DNA from: Bradyrhizobium sp. Gha
GTDB lineage: Bacteria; Pseudomonadota; Alphaproteobacteria; Rhizobiales; Xanthobacteraceae
Direction: 5' to 3'
Length of the DNA: 64,000 bases
Assembly: GCF_900113735.1 (NCBI RefSeq)
Contig: NZ_FOQM01000015.1
Location: 102,145 to 166,144 of the forward strand
Both the position numbers and the translations under genes were made by a program. Shown here piece after piece: positions 1 through 8,539 of the stretch (within the stretch, counting starts at the first letter, position 1; each line of letters begins with the position of its first letter). The notes beneath the pieces were generated by a model, which had not been told where the DNA came from, did not search any database, and saw only the letters and a list, made by a program, of their open reading frames with translations.

Positions 1-422
1 ATCCCGACATACACCACGACCAGGCAGGTGAAGATCAGCGCCACCGGGAGAGGACGCTTCTGGGTTCCACTGACCGCGGCTGCACCGAAGAAGCCAGTCT
101 TCTTCGCTTTGGGCCCCGGCCGGCGGAAGGCGGTAACATTGTCCGTCACCGGCTCGGGCGCCCGGGTGCGGACGTCGGGCGGGTTCCCGCCGCCGCCCAT
201 CTCCAGATAGTAGGCTTTGTAGACCTCGGTGATGGTGGCCTCGGACGCTTCGTCCTCGCTCATCCGATCCAGCAGCTTCTTGTAGCCCTCGAGGAACCCC
301 TGGGCGTCGGGAGGCAGCGCCGACAACCCATTCAGCTTGGCCATCATCTTCCAGGTGGCGAAATCGGCGCGGGCACGGGTATCGGCGCGTCGCGCGATCA
401 GCATATCGGCAGCTTTGACCAA
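1..422 (-). CDS. Unknown membrane-anchored protein, C-terminus cut by window edge
   Basis: A reading frame open for about 140 codons runs off the left edge. A stop lies just upstream, and TTG at 422 has a GAGG-like ribosome site before it; the next in-frame start is ATG at 404. The N-terminal 75 residues are charged and probably helical. Next come a glycine-rich linker and a basic Pro/Lys segment, then a hydrophobic stretch near residues 121-137 (LPVALIFTCLVVVYVGM) that looks like a transmembrane anchor. The layout suggests a cytoplasmic N-terminal region with a downstream membrane segment and possibly a periplasmic domain outside the window. I do not recognise the family. The plus-strand frame over the same bases has no family features. 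Confidence 0.55.
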   Translation of the reverse strand, partial: MVKAADMLIARRADTRARADFATWKMMAKLNGLSALPPDAQGFLEGYKKLLDRMSEDEASEATITEVYKAYYLEMGGGGNPPDVRTRAPEPVTDNVTAFRRPGPKAKKTGFFGAAAVSGTQKRPLPVALIFTCLVVVYVG

Positions 423-484
423 GTTGGCCTCTAGCCCTTCGGCTTTGTTTTAAAAGTGCAGGAACTCAAAACGTAGCGCTTCAA

Positions 485-1165
485 CTATGCGTTGCCGGTA
501 GCGAAGAGAACAGCTTGAATCACATAACCGGTCAACGTTCGCAGTATTGCTGAAATAACATCAAGATTTAGACCGAACTGGGAACCCGCCATCGGCAGCA
601 GAATCAGCAGGGCGATCAGGATCAGCATGCCGAACGGCTCGAGCCGCGCCAGTGGCAGGGCGAGCGGGCGGGGCAACAGCCCGACCGCGACCCGCCCGCC
701 GTCGAGCGGCGGGATCGGCATCATGTTGAAGACGGCCAGCACCGCGTTGATCAGCAGCGCGTTCTTGAGGTTGTCGAAGATCCATTGCGCTGAACCCGCG
801 GGAGCCCAGGGCAGGGCGTGGAGGGCGAGGCCTGCTGCGAGCGCCAGCAGGATGTTGGTGATCGGACCGGCGAGGGCGACCCAGACCATATCCAGCTTCG
901 GGTGGTTGAGCTTGCGGAAATTCACCGGCACCGGCTTGGCATAGCCGAACAGGAACGGCGAATGCGCAAACAGCAGCATCGCGGGCAGGATCAGGGTACC
1001 GAAAGGGTCGATGTGCCTGAAAGGATTGAAGCTGACGCGGCCGAGCTGCCAGGCGGTGTCGTCGCCGAGCCGGTGCGCGACGAAGCCGTGCGCGGCCTCG
1101 TGGAAGGTGATGGCCAGCACCAGCGGCAGCACCCACACCGAGAGATCATAGAAAGAAATGTTCAC
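485..1165 (-). CDS. Site-2 protease family (M50) membrane metalloprotease
   Basis: This 226-residue polytopic membrane protein carries both zinc signatures of the M50 family: HEAAH at residues 22-26 in the first hydrophobic segment, and PPLDGGR near 152-158, whose aspartate is the third ligand. NPFRH at 47-51 is also typical of the short M50 group. There is no PDZ domain, so it is not RseP; it belongs to the compact Rv-type/YwhC-like proteases whose substrates are mostly unknown. The start is GTG at 1165, because no in-frame ATG precedes the HEAAH helix. It stands alone, with a partial gene downstream and a decayed locus upstream. The fold and family call is firm; the physiological substrate cannot be told. 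Confidence 0.88.
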   Translation of the reverse strand: MNISFYDLSVWVLPLVLAITFHEAAHGFVAHRLGDDTAWQLGRVSFNPFRHIDPFGTLILPAMLLFAHSPFLFGYAKPVPVNFRKLNHPKLDMVWVALAGPITNILLALAAGLALHALPWAPAGSAQWIFDNLKNALLINAVLAVFNMMPIPPLDGGRVAVGLLPRPLALPLARLEPFGMLILIALLILLPMAGSQFGLNLDVISAILRTLTGYVIQAVLFATGNA

Positions 1166-1233
1166 GTCGCATCTTGCCCGTTTGTGCCCGTCGCCTTGCA
1201 GACGACCAACCGGCGGTGCAGCAACGCTTCAGC

Positions 1234-1763
1234 TCAACATAGGGTCGCCGGTTCCGAAATGCCACGCTGCAAATGATCGGCGAGCAGCGCCGCCGGGTGC
1301 GGCAGGTTGCGCGCGCGGTGCAGGCGGATGTCCGCCGCGGGCAGCGACGGCAGGCCGTCGCGCGAGCCGAGCGGGCGCAGGCAACGCGGGCAGAGTGCCT
1401 GCCTTCACCACGGTGACCGCGAGGCCCTGCGCCACGATCGCTTCCACCGCCGTCAGCATTCGGCTGACAAAGACGAGCCGCCAGGGCCGACCGAACAGGC
1501 ATCCGCGCGGGTAGAGCGCCACGGGCCGGCATGGTCGCGGTCAGTCCGGTCTCGACCTCGACCCTCACAGTCGGATGGCTTTTGGCAAAGCTCGCCAGCA
1601 GCGGTGGAATCACGATCGTGCCATAGTCGTCCATCACGCCGAGGCGGATCACGGCCTCCGGCTTGCGTGCGCGCAACGCGCCGATTGCTTCGGCATGAAG
1701 GGCAAGGATTCGCTGCGCATAGGCACGCAGCTCATCTCCCGCGGCGGTCGGCACGACGATTCG
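1234..1763 (-). pseudogene. Remnant of a LysR-family regulator gene
   Basis: Minus-strand translation gives recognisable pieces of a LysR regulator in shifting frames. The end of the DNA-binding linker and the start of the effector domain (VVPTAAGDELRAYAQ, then RLGVMDDYGTIVIPPLLAS) lie near 1530-1763. After an internal deletion, MLTAVEAIVAQGLAVTVV lies near 1400-1470. A further frame change leads into the C-terminal tail, which ends at a TGA at 1234-1236. The helix-turn-helix is missing completely: homology stops abruptly at about 1763, where EamA-transporter sequence begins on the other strand. Truncation, internal loss and frame changes together show a decayed gene, not a sequencing slip. 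Confidence 0.8.
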
Positions 1764-2100
1764 CGCCGTTGCTGTCGCTGGTGATCGGCGCCGCGCTCGA
1801 CAGCGAAGCCCTGACCTGGCGCAAATCGATCGGTGTCGTGGTGGCGACATCAGGTGTCGCCATCGCGCTGCTCTCCGACTTGAGTTCGGCGCCATCATGG
1901 CCGCAGGCGCTGCCTGTCTCTTCGCGCTCTCGAGCCTGCGCGGCAGCTTCGCGCCCGTCGCAGATTTCGGCAGGTCGCAATGGCTCGCGGCGCTCTATGT
2001 CGGGCCTGCTACACGAGCCGCTGCGCTGGAATCTCGCAGCCGGCATCGTCGCGGTGTTCGCCGGCATTTGGTTGGCCACGACGAGCGGACGGCGCGTTGA
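1760..2100 (+). pseudogene. Remnant of an EamA/DMT-family exporter gene
   Basis: Plus-strand pieces of a drug/metabolite transporter can be read in at least two frames. FAPLLSLVIGAALDSE followed by WRKSIGVVVATSGVAIAL begins at about 1760, then a frame change gives MAAGAACLFALSS near 1897. The first frame returns near 2020-2085 with EPLRWNLAAGIVAVFAGI, the last membrane helix of the second EamA repeat. The first repeat is absent. With the LysR remnant on the other strand, this looks like a formerly divergent regulator/exporter pair that lost its promoter region and both N-termini in one deletion centred on about 1760. Confidence 0.75.
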
Positions 2101-2136
2101 GGCCGCCGGCCTGTCTGCTCAAGCCGACCCTGAGCG

Positions 2137-2529
2137 TCAAGCCGGGATCGTTCCCTGATATTGCATCAGACCATCGTCGAGCTTCACCCAGGCGAGCTTT
2201 TCCGAGACCCAGATGTGCTCGGTCGGCGCGAAGGCGTTGCGGTCGTCGAAGGTCGCGAGGGCGACGCCAGCCAGCGTGCCGTTGCGGCGCCAGGAGAACA
2301 GCCGCGTGCCGCAAGTCTTGCAGAACACGCGATCGATCGCTTCGGACGACTTATAGCGGCCGGTGTCTCCCTCGACCGTCAGCATTTTCTGGTCGAACTG
2401 GGCGCGGGCGAAATAGGGCGAGCCCATCGCCTTCTGGCACATGCGGCAGTGACAGATGCGCACGTTCAGCGGCTCGCCTTCCGCCTTGAACCGCACTGCG
2501 CCGCACAGGCATCCACCTTCTCGGATCAT
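2137..2529 (-). CDS. GFA family zinc protein (glutathione-dependent formaldehyde-activating enzyme-like)
   Basis: A 131-residue protein with the full cysteine pattern of the GFA/CENP-V fold: C7 and C9, C26, C28 and C31 (CHCRMC), and C70 and C73 (CKTC). Family members bind two zinc ions. Gfa from Paracoccus was proposed to speed the glutathione-formaldehyde adduct reaction, but most homologues have no proven activity. ATG at 2529 is chosen because it directly precedes the first zinc motif; longer frames run back into the upstream gene. It starts 7 bp after the stop of the SDR gene and is the likely last gene of the 2137-6000 operon. Its role in sugar-acid use is unknown. Confidence 0.85.
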   Translation of the reverse strand: MIREGGCLCGAVRFKAEGEPLNVRICHCRMCQKAMGSPYFARAQFDQKMLTVEGDTGRYKSSEAIDRVFCKTCGTRLFSWRRNGTLAGVALATFDDRNAFAPTEHIWVSEKLAWVKLDDGLMQYQGTIPA

Positions 2530-2536
2530 GGCTGTC

Positions 2537-3283
2537 TCAGTAGGTTGCACGTCCACCGGAAATGTCGAAAACTGCGCCGGTCGAGAAGGCGCAATCTTCG
2601 GACGCAAGCCAGCTCACCATCGCGGCAAGCTCTTCCACCAGCACGAAGCGGGCTTTGGGGATTTTCGACAGCATGAAATCGATATGCTGCTGCGTCATCT
2701 GGTCGAAGATCGCGGTCTTGGCCGCGGCCGGCGTTACCGCATTCACAAGAATGTCATGCGCAGCGAGCTCCTTGCCGAGCGACTTCGTCAGCGCGATCAG
2801 GCCGGCCTTGGAGGCCGAATAGTGCGAGGCGTTCGGATTGCCTTCCTTGCCGGCGATCGAGGCGATATTCACGATACGCCCGTATTTCTGCTTGAGCATC
2901 ACGGGCACGATGGCCTTGCAGACGATGAAGGGACCGTCAAGGTTGATGCGCAGCACCTTGCGCCATTCCTCGAGATCGGTCTCCCAGACCGGCTTGTTGA
3001 TGCCGGCGATGCCGGCATTGTTGACGAGGATGTCGATCCTGCCAAAAGCTGCCAGCGTCGCATCGCGCGCCTGATCGACGCCTGCCGTGTCGGTGACGTC
3101 GACCTTGAAGGCGCGGACGTTGTCGCCGATGTCCTTTGCGGTCTTCTCGGCGAGCGCAGCGTCGAAATCCCAGATCGCGACCTTGGCGCCGGAGGCGACG
3201 AAGCGCTCGGTGATGGCGCGGCCAAAGCCCTGCGCGCCGCCGGTGACGACGGCGACGCGGCTGTTGAGATCAATCTTGTTCAT
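2537..3283 (-). CDS. SDR family NAD(P)-dependent oxidoreductase (FabG-like)
   Basis: A 248-residue classical short-chain dehydrogenase. The cofactor loop TGGAQGFG is at residues 14-21, the NNAG motif at 88-91, the catalytic Ser at 142, and the Tyr-Lys pair in YSASK at 155-159. Asp39 after the second strand favours NAD over NADP. It lies 21 bp downstream of a second SDR gene and shares the operon of a sugar-acid dehydratase, so it probably oxidises a sugar or a keto-deoxy sugar acid rather than serving fatty-acid synthesis. Automated pipelines would call it 3-oxoacyl-ACP reductase, which the context does not support. The exact substrate is open. Confidence 0.85.
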   Translation of the reverse strand: MNKIDLNSRVAVVTGGAQGFGRAITERFVASGAKVAIWDFDAALAEKTAKDIGDNVRAFKVDVTDTAGVDQARDATLAAFGRIDILVNNAGIAGINKPVWETDLEEWRKVLRINLDGPFIVCKAIVPVMLKQKYGRIVNIASIAGKEGNPNASHYSASKAGLIALTKSLGKELAAHDILVNAVTPAAAKTAIFDQMTQQHIDFMLSKIPKARFVLVEELAAMVSWLASEDCAFSTGAVFDISGGRATY

Positions 3284-3304
3284 CAGATGTGATCCCGGTG
3301 GAGG

Positions 3305-4036
3305 TCAGAGCATGTAGCCGCCGTCAACAACCAGGTCGACGCCGGTGGTGAAGGCGCTCTCGTCGCTGCCGAGATAGACCGCCATGTTGGCGATTTCGTC
3401 GGCGGTGCCGAGCCGGCCCATCTTCTGCCGGGAGATGAACATCTCCTTGCCCTGCGGTCCCTGCGCGGCGGCGCGGTCCAGCATCGAGGGGGTCTCGACG
3501 GTGCCGGGGCAGATCGAGTTGCAACGGATGCCCTTGGTGATGAAGTCGAGCGCGACCGCGCGGGTCAGCAGCGACACCGCAGCTTTCGAGGAGCTGTAGA
3601 CGTAGCGATTTGCCGGCGGCCGCAGCGCGGCGCAGGACGAGATGTTGACGATGCTGCCGCCCCCGCCGGCCAGCATATCCGGCAGGAACGCCCTGATGGT
3701 CCGGTGCATCGACTTGACGTTGAGGTCGAAGGAAAAATCAAAATCCTCTTCCGAACATTCCAGGATCGTGCCGTGATGCACGAAGCCGGCTGCATTGAGC
3801 AGGATGTCGATCCGGCCGGTCCGCTTGGCAAAGGCATTGACGTCGGCGGTGTTGCGGACGTCGAGTTTGGCGACCTCGGCGATGCCGTCCTTGGTCAGTT
3901 CAGCGATGCCTGCTTCGTTGATGTCGGTGGCGATGACGGTTGCGCCTTCACGCGCGAATGCGAGGGCGCATGCGCGCCCGATGCCTGCCGCTGCGGCCGT
4001 GATGACGGCGCGCTTCCCCTTGAGGCGGTTGGCCAT
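3305..4036 (-). CDS. SDR family dehydrogenase, 2-keto-3-deoxy-L-fuconate dehydrogenase-like
   Basis: A 243-residue SDR with a short loop (TAAAAGIG, residues 13-20), Asp38 suggesting NAD preference, NAAG at 81-84, Ser133/134 and the YSSSK motif at 147-151. The overall pattern, including FVHHGTILECSEEDFDFSF near 86-104, is that of the SDR6/BDH2-like group, which contains 2-keto-3-deoxy-L-fuconate dehydrogenases of non-phosphorylating sugar-acid pathways. ATG at 4036 is preferred over an earlier in-frame ATG because AGGGAG lies 9-10 bases before it. It follows the dehydratase gene, whose product would be a 2-keto-3-deoxy acid, which fits this function. The specific acid is inferred, not shown. 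Confidence 0.83.
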   Translation of the reverse strand: MANRLKGKRAVITAAAAGIGRACALAFAREGATVIATDINEAGIAELTKDGIAEVAKLDVRNTADVNAFAKRTGRIDILLNAAGFVHHGTILECSEEDFDFSFDLNVKSMHRTIRAFLPDMLAGGGGSIVNISSCAALRPPANRYVYSSSKAAVSLLTRAVALDFITKGIRCNSICPGTVETPSMLDRAAAQGPQGKEMFISRQKMGRLGTADEIANMAVYLGSDESAFTTGVDLVVDGGYML

Positions 4037-4077
4037 GTTTTTGTTCTCCCTATTGTTCATTCCGGTGCCAACCCCAC

Positions 4078-4162
4078 GTCATTGCGAGGAGCGAAGCGAC
4101 GAAGCAAATCCAGGATATTCCATGGGGATCAACTGCATTGCTTCGCTTCGCCCGCATGACGG
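4078..4162. repeat. Dispersed inverted repeat, GTCATTGCGAG family (copy 1)
   Basis: Begins GTCATTGCGAGGAGCGAAGC and ends in a degenerate inverted copy (GCTTCGC ... GCATGACGG), so it can fold into a long imperfect hairpin. Similar elements lie at 41544-41659 and 60379-60500. It sits between the dehydratase gene and the downstream SDR genes on the same strand, where it could affect mRNA processing or stability within the operon. Confidence 0.7.
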
Positions 4163-4170
4163 TGTGGCTG

Positions 4171-6000
4171 TCAGTGATTATCCCGGGGCACGCCGAACGC
4201 CGAGGCGACGTTCTGGTAGCGCGTGGCGAGTTCCACGCAGGCGCCGGTCTCGTGCTGGCCGACGGTATCGCGGTAGATCTGCTGCCACGGCGTCTGATTC
4301 GGCGGATGCTTGAAGCCGCCGGCGGCCTTGAGCTCGGCGTGGCGCTTCTTCAGCTCCTCGTCCGAGATCAGGATGTTGGCGCTGCCCTTGTTGAGGTCGA
4401 TGCGAACCTTGTCACCGGTCCGGAGCACCGCGAGCCCGCCATTGGCGGCGGCTTCCGGCGAGGCGTTGAGGATCGATGGCGAGCCCGAGGTGCCGGACTG
4501 GCGGCCATCGCCGATGCAGGGCAGGGCGAGGATGCCGCGTTTGATCAGCGCGGCCGGCGGCTGCATGTTCACGACCTCGGCGCCACCAGGGTAGCCGATC
4601 GGGCCTGTGCCGCGGATGAACAGCACGCAGTGCTCGTCGATGCCGAGCGCGGGATCCTCAATCCGTTCATGATAATCCTCCGGCCCCTCGAACACGACCG
4701 CGCGTCCTTCGAACGCGTTCAGGTCCTTCGGGTTGCTCAGATAGCGCTCGCGGAACTCCTTTGAGATCACGCTGGTCTTCATGATCGCGGAATCGAAAAG
4801 ATTACCGCGCAGCACCAGGAAGCCGGCATCCTTCACCATCGGCTTGTCGTAGGCCCAGATCACGTCCTGATCGGGCTTGGGCGCATGCGCGCAGTTCTCG
4901 CCGATGCCGCGGCCGTTGACGGTGAGCGCGTCCTCATGGATGCGCTTGTGCTTCATGAGTTCGCGGATCACGGTGGGCACGCCGCCGGAGCGATGGAATT
5001 CCTCGCCGAGATAGAAGCCGGCCGGCTGGAGGTTGACCAAGAGCGGCACGTCGTGGCCGAATTTCTGCCAGTCGTCGATCGAGAGCTCGACGCCGATGTG
5101 GCGCGCGAGCGCGTTGATGTGGATCGGTGCATTGGTCGAGCCGCCGATCGCCGAATTCACCACGATGCAGTTCTCGAACGCCTTGCGGGTCAGGAAATCC
5201 GAGGGCTTGAGATCCTCCCAGACCATGTCGACGATGCGCTTGCCGGTCTCGTAGGCGATCTGGCCGCGCTCGCGATAGGGCGCCGGGATCGCCGCGCAGC
5301 CCGGCAGCGAGAACCCGAGCGCTTCCGCGAGCGCGTTCATGGTCGAGGCCGTGCCCATGGTGTTGCAATGGCCGACCGAAGGCGCCGAGGACGCCACGAT
5401 TTCCATGAACTCTTCATAGTCGATCTCGCCGGCGGCGAGCCTTTCGCGCGACTTCCAGACGATGGTGCCGGAGCCGGTGCGCTCACCCTCATGCCAGCCG
5501 TTCAGCATCGGGCCGCCCGACAGCACGATCGCGGGCAGGTTGACGGTCGCCGCCGCCATCATGCAGGCAGGCGTGGTCTTGTCGCAGCCGGTGGTCAGCA
5601 CCACGCCGTCGAGCGGATAGCCGTAGAGGACCTCGACCAGGCCGAGATAAGCGAGGTTGCGGTCGAGCGCCGCGGTCGGGCGCTTGCCGGTCTCCTGGAT
5701 TGGGTGGGTCGGGAATTCCATCGCAATGCCGCCGGCCTCGCGGATGCCCTCGCGGACGCGATGGGCGAGCTCGATATGATGGCGGTTGCAGGGGGAGAGG
5801 TCGTTGCCGGTCTGGGCGATGCCGATGATCGGCTTGCCGGACTGCAGCTCGGCGCGGGTGAGGCCAAAGTTGAGGTAGCGCTCCATATAGAGCGCGGTCA
5901 TGCCCGGATTATGCGGGTTGTTGAACCAGTCCTGCGAGCGAAGGTGGCGGCGGCCCCCGTTACCGGCGGACGCATGCCCATTGGTTGGCTTTTTTGTCAT
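4171..6000 (-). CDS. IlvD/Edd family sugar-acid dehydratase, D-xylonate dehydratase (XylD)-like
   Basis: A 609-residue member of the iron-sulfur dehydratase family, which removes water from an aldonate to give a 2-keto-3-deoxy acid. The three cluster cysteines are visible at C71 (SPCN), C139 (TTGCDKTTP) and C212 (GHCNTMGTAST). The sequence closely follows my memory of Caulobacter XylD (RSQDWFNNP, MTALYMERY, IIGIAQTGNDLSPCN), so a pentonate or related aldonate is the likeliest substrate. ATG at 6000 is preferred over the one at 6015 because AAGGAG lies 7 bases before it. A LacI-type operator lies about 140 bp upstream, inside the 3' end of the repressor gene. First gene of the minus-strand arm. 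Confidence 0.87.
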   Translation of the reverse strand: MTKKPTNGHASAGNGGRRHLRSQDWFNNPHNPGMTALYMERYLNFGLTRAELQSGKPIIGIAQTGNDLSPCNRHHIELAHRVREGIREAGGIAMEFPTHPIQETGKRPTAALDRNLAYLGLVEVLYGYPLDGVVLTTGCDKTTPACMMAAATVNLPAIVLSGGPMLNGWHEGERTGSGTIVWKSRERLAAGEIDYEEFMEIVASSAPSVGHCNTMGTASTMNALAEALGFSLPGCAAIPAPYRERGQIAYETGKRIVDMVWEDLKPSDFLTRKAFENCIVVNSAIGGSTNAPIHINALARHIGVELSIDDWQKFGHDVPLLVNLQPAGFYLGEEFHRSGGVPTVIRELMKHKRIHEDALTVNGRGIGENCAHAPKPDQDVIWAYDKPMVKDAGFLVLRGNLFDSAIMKTSVISKEFRERYLSNPKDLNAFEGRAVVFEGPEDYHERIEDPALGIDEHCVLFIRGTGPIGYPGGAEVVNMQPPAALIKRGILALPCIGDGRQSGTSGSPSILNASPEAAANGGLAVLRTGDKVRIDLNKGSANILISDEELKKRHAELKAAGGFKHPPNQTPWQQIYRDTVGQHETGACVELATRYQNVASAFGVPRDNH

Positions 6001-6126
6001 TGGTTTCTCCTTCAATGCAAACGCAGCGGGCGACGTCGGGGGTGTCGATCGGTGCGATGCCCGGCAGCGCGAGCATGTAAAGACGGCCCGCCTGCTGGCG
6101 AACGTTTCTCATCGTTGCGATACTAC

Positions 6127-7224
6127 TCACGGGTCGTTGGTAACGCTATCATTTTGTACGGCGGGCGCCCGCTCCGGCGGGCGGGGGCTGACGGCCGACC
6201 GCTGCGTCTGCGAACTCTGCCGCTCGATCACGGTAAAGCCGAGATCCAGCACGGGCTCGTCCGGCCGCCTGCCTTCGATCGCCTCGATCAGCATCGCAGC
6301 AGCCGTGCTGCCCATCTCGTAGCGGTTGGTTCGCACGCTGGTCAGCGTCGGCACCGAGGCGGCCATGAATTCGAGATCGTTGAAGCCGACGATCGCGATC
6401 TGATCGGGCACCGCGATCTCACGGCGTCGGCATTCAAAGAGAACGCCGAGCGCAAGGTCGTCATTGGCGCAGAACACCGAGTCGATGCCGGATTCGCGCG
6501 CGAGCAGATCGGCGAACAGCGCGCCCCCGAGCGTGACCGAGGTCGGCGTCGCCGTGGTCACGATCAGTCTTTGGTCGTAGAGGCCGGCATCCTTCATGGC
6601 CACGACGTAGCCATCGAGCCGGCGTTGAACCCGCGGGTCCATGCGCGCCCCAACGAAGCCGATCTTGCGATGGCCCTGCGCGAACAAATGGGCTATCGCC
6701 GCCCGCGCGGCGTCAAAATGCGAAAAGCCGATCATCATGTCGACGGGATCAGGGCCGATTTCCATGATCTGGATGATCGGGCAGTCGGCCGCCTCGAGCA
6801 TCGCGCGCGATTCCGTGGTCTGGTCGATGCCTGTGACGATCAGCCCCGCCGGCTTCTGCGCCAGAAACAGGCGCAACAGCTTCTCCTCCTGGAGAATGCT
6901 GTAGCGCGTGTTGGACAATTGGATCGAGTAGCGGCTGCCTTCGGAGGCATCATAGATGCCGCGCAGCACGTCCGAGAATACGTTGTTGGTCAGTGATGGA
7001 ATCAAGACACCGATCACTTCGGTGCGCTGGGAGGCCAGCGCGCGTGCCGCAAGGTTGGGCACGTAGCCCAGCTCGCGGGCCGCGCTTTCGACCCGCGTCC
7101 GTTTGGCGAGCGACAACGCCTCGGGATTGCGGAAGAAGCGGGAGGCTGTAATCGGGCTGACGCCGGCCAGCTCGGCCACTTCCGCCAACCGAATCTTGCC
7201 AGACTTGGTGCGCTTTCGACCCAT
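6127..7224 (-). CDS. LacI family transcriptional repressor of the sugar-acid locus
   Basis: About 365 residues. The LacI helix-turn-helix is at residues 11-33 (IRLAEVAELAGVSPITASRF), followed by the hinge with ALASQRTEVIGVLIPS and a periplasmic-binding-protein-like effector domain (HRKIGFVG, VFCANDDLALG, IAIVGFND). ATG at 7224 is used; a TTG at 7254 would add ten residues without family support. The gene lies between the catabolic arm and the transport arm and is co-oriented with the first. Two matching operators flank it, at 6138-6151 and 7267-7280, so it very probably represses both arms and itself. The inducer is probably the imported sugar or an intermediate. The C-terminal 20 residues are polar and non-conserved. 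Confidence 0.9.
   Translation of the reverse strand: MGRKRTKSGKIRLAEVAELAGVSPITASRFFRNPEALSLAKRTRVESAARELGYVPNLAARALASQRTEVIGVLIPSLTNNVFSDVLRGIYDASEGSRYSIQLSNTRYSILQEEKLLRLFLAQKPAGLIVTGIDQTTESRAMLEAADCPIIQIMEIGPDPVDMMIGFSHFDAARAAIAHLFAQGHRKIGFVGARMDPRVQRRLDGYVVAMKDAGLYDQRLIVTTATPTSVTLGGALFADLLARESGIDSVFCANDDLALGVLFECRRREIAVPDQIAIVGFNDLEFMAASVPTLTSVRTNRYEMGSTAAAMLIEAIEGRRPDEPVLDLGFTVIERQSSQTQRSAVSPRPPERAPAVQNDSVTNDP
6138..6151. promoter_or_regulatory. Predicted LacI-family operator, dehydratase arm
   Basis: TGGTAACGCTATCA, read on the minus strand as TGATAGCGTTACCA, is a 14-bp near-palindrome with the central CG typical of LacI-family sites. It matches the site at 7267-7280 at 12 of 14 positions. 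It overlaps the last codons of the repressor gene and lies upstream of the dehydratase gene. Inferred from symmetry and recurrence. Confidence 0.65.
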
Positions 7225-7266
7225 TTGTTGCTCATAACACAGCCGCTTGCGCAAACAAAGGATCGT

Positions 7267-7280
7267 TGACAGCGCTACCA
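7267..7280. promoter_or_regulatory. Predicted LacI-family operator, transport arm
   Basis: TGACAGCGCTACCA has AGCGCT at its centre and matches the inverted sequence at 6138-6151 at 12 of 14 positions. It lies in the short region between the repressor gene and the ABC transporter operon, where it could control both the repressor and the importer. I could not identify -35/-10 boxes with confidence. Confidence 0.65.
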
Positions 7281-7429
7281 GCAGCGACTAACCAAAGACA
7301 AATTGCCAAACCCGCACAAACTGCCGACAATGCCACCTGTTAAGAGGGGCTTCGGTTCGGCGAAGTTCAGAAAAAACAAGACGGTGGCGGCGCGACAGTT
7401 GCGCCGTCTAAGTCGGAGGAGGGAGCTAG

Positions 7430-8491
<1,062 letters not shown>

Positions 8492-8539
8492 CGACATAAA
8501 AACCGACCAATACAAATATAAAAAACCAGGGAGAGAACG

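Noticed and set aside
485..1165. RseP/RIP sigma-E protease identity for the M50 protein
   Set aside because: It is half the length and has no PDZ domain; only the compact M50 family call is justified.
2537..3283. FabG of fatty-acid synthesis
   Set aside because: The operon context is sugar-acid catabolism, and no acyl-carrier or fab gene is near.
4885..6996. A 700-codon plus-strand frame across the dehydratase and LacI genes
   Set aside because: It covers two well-supported minus-strand genes and shows no recognisable domain.
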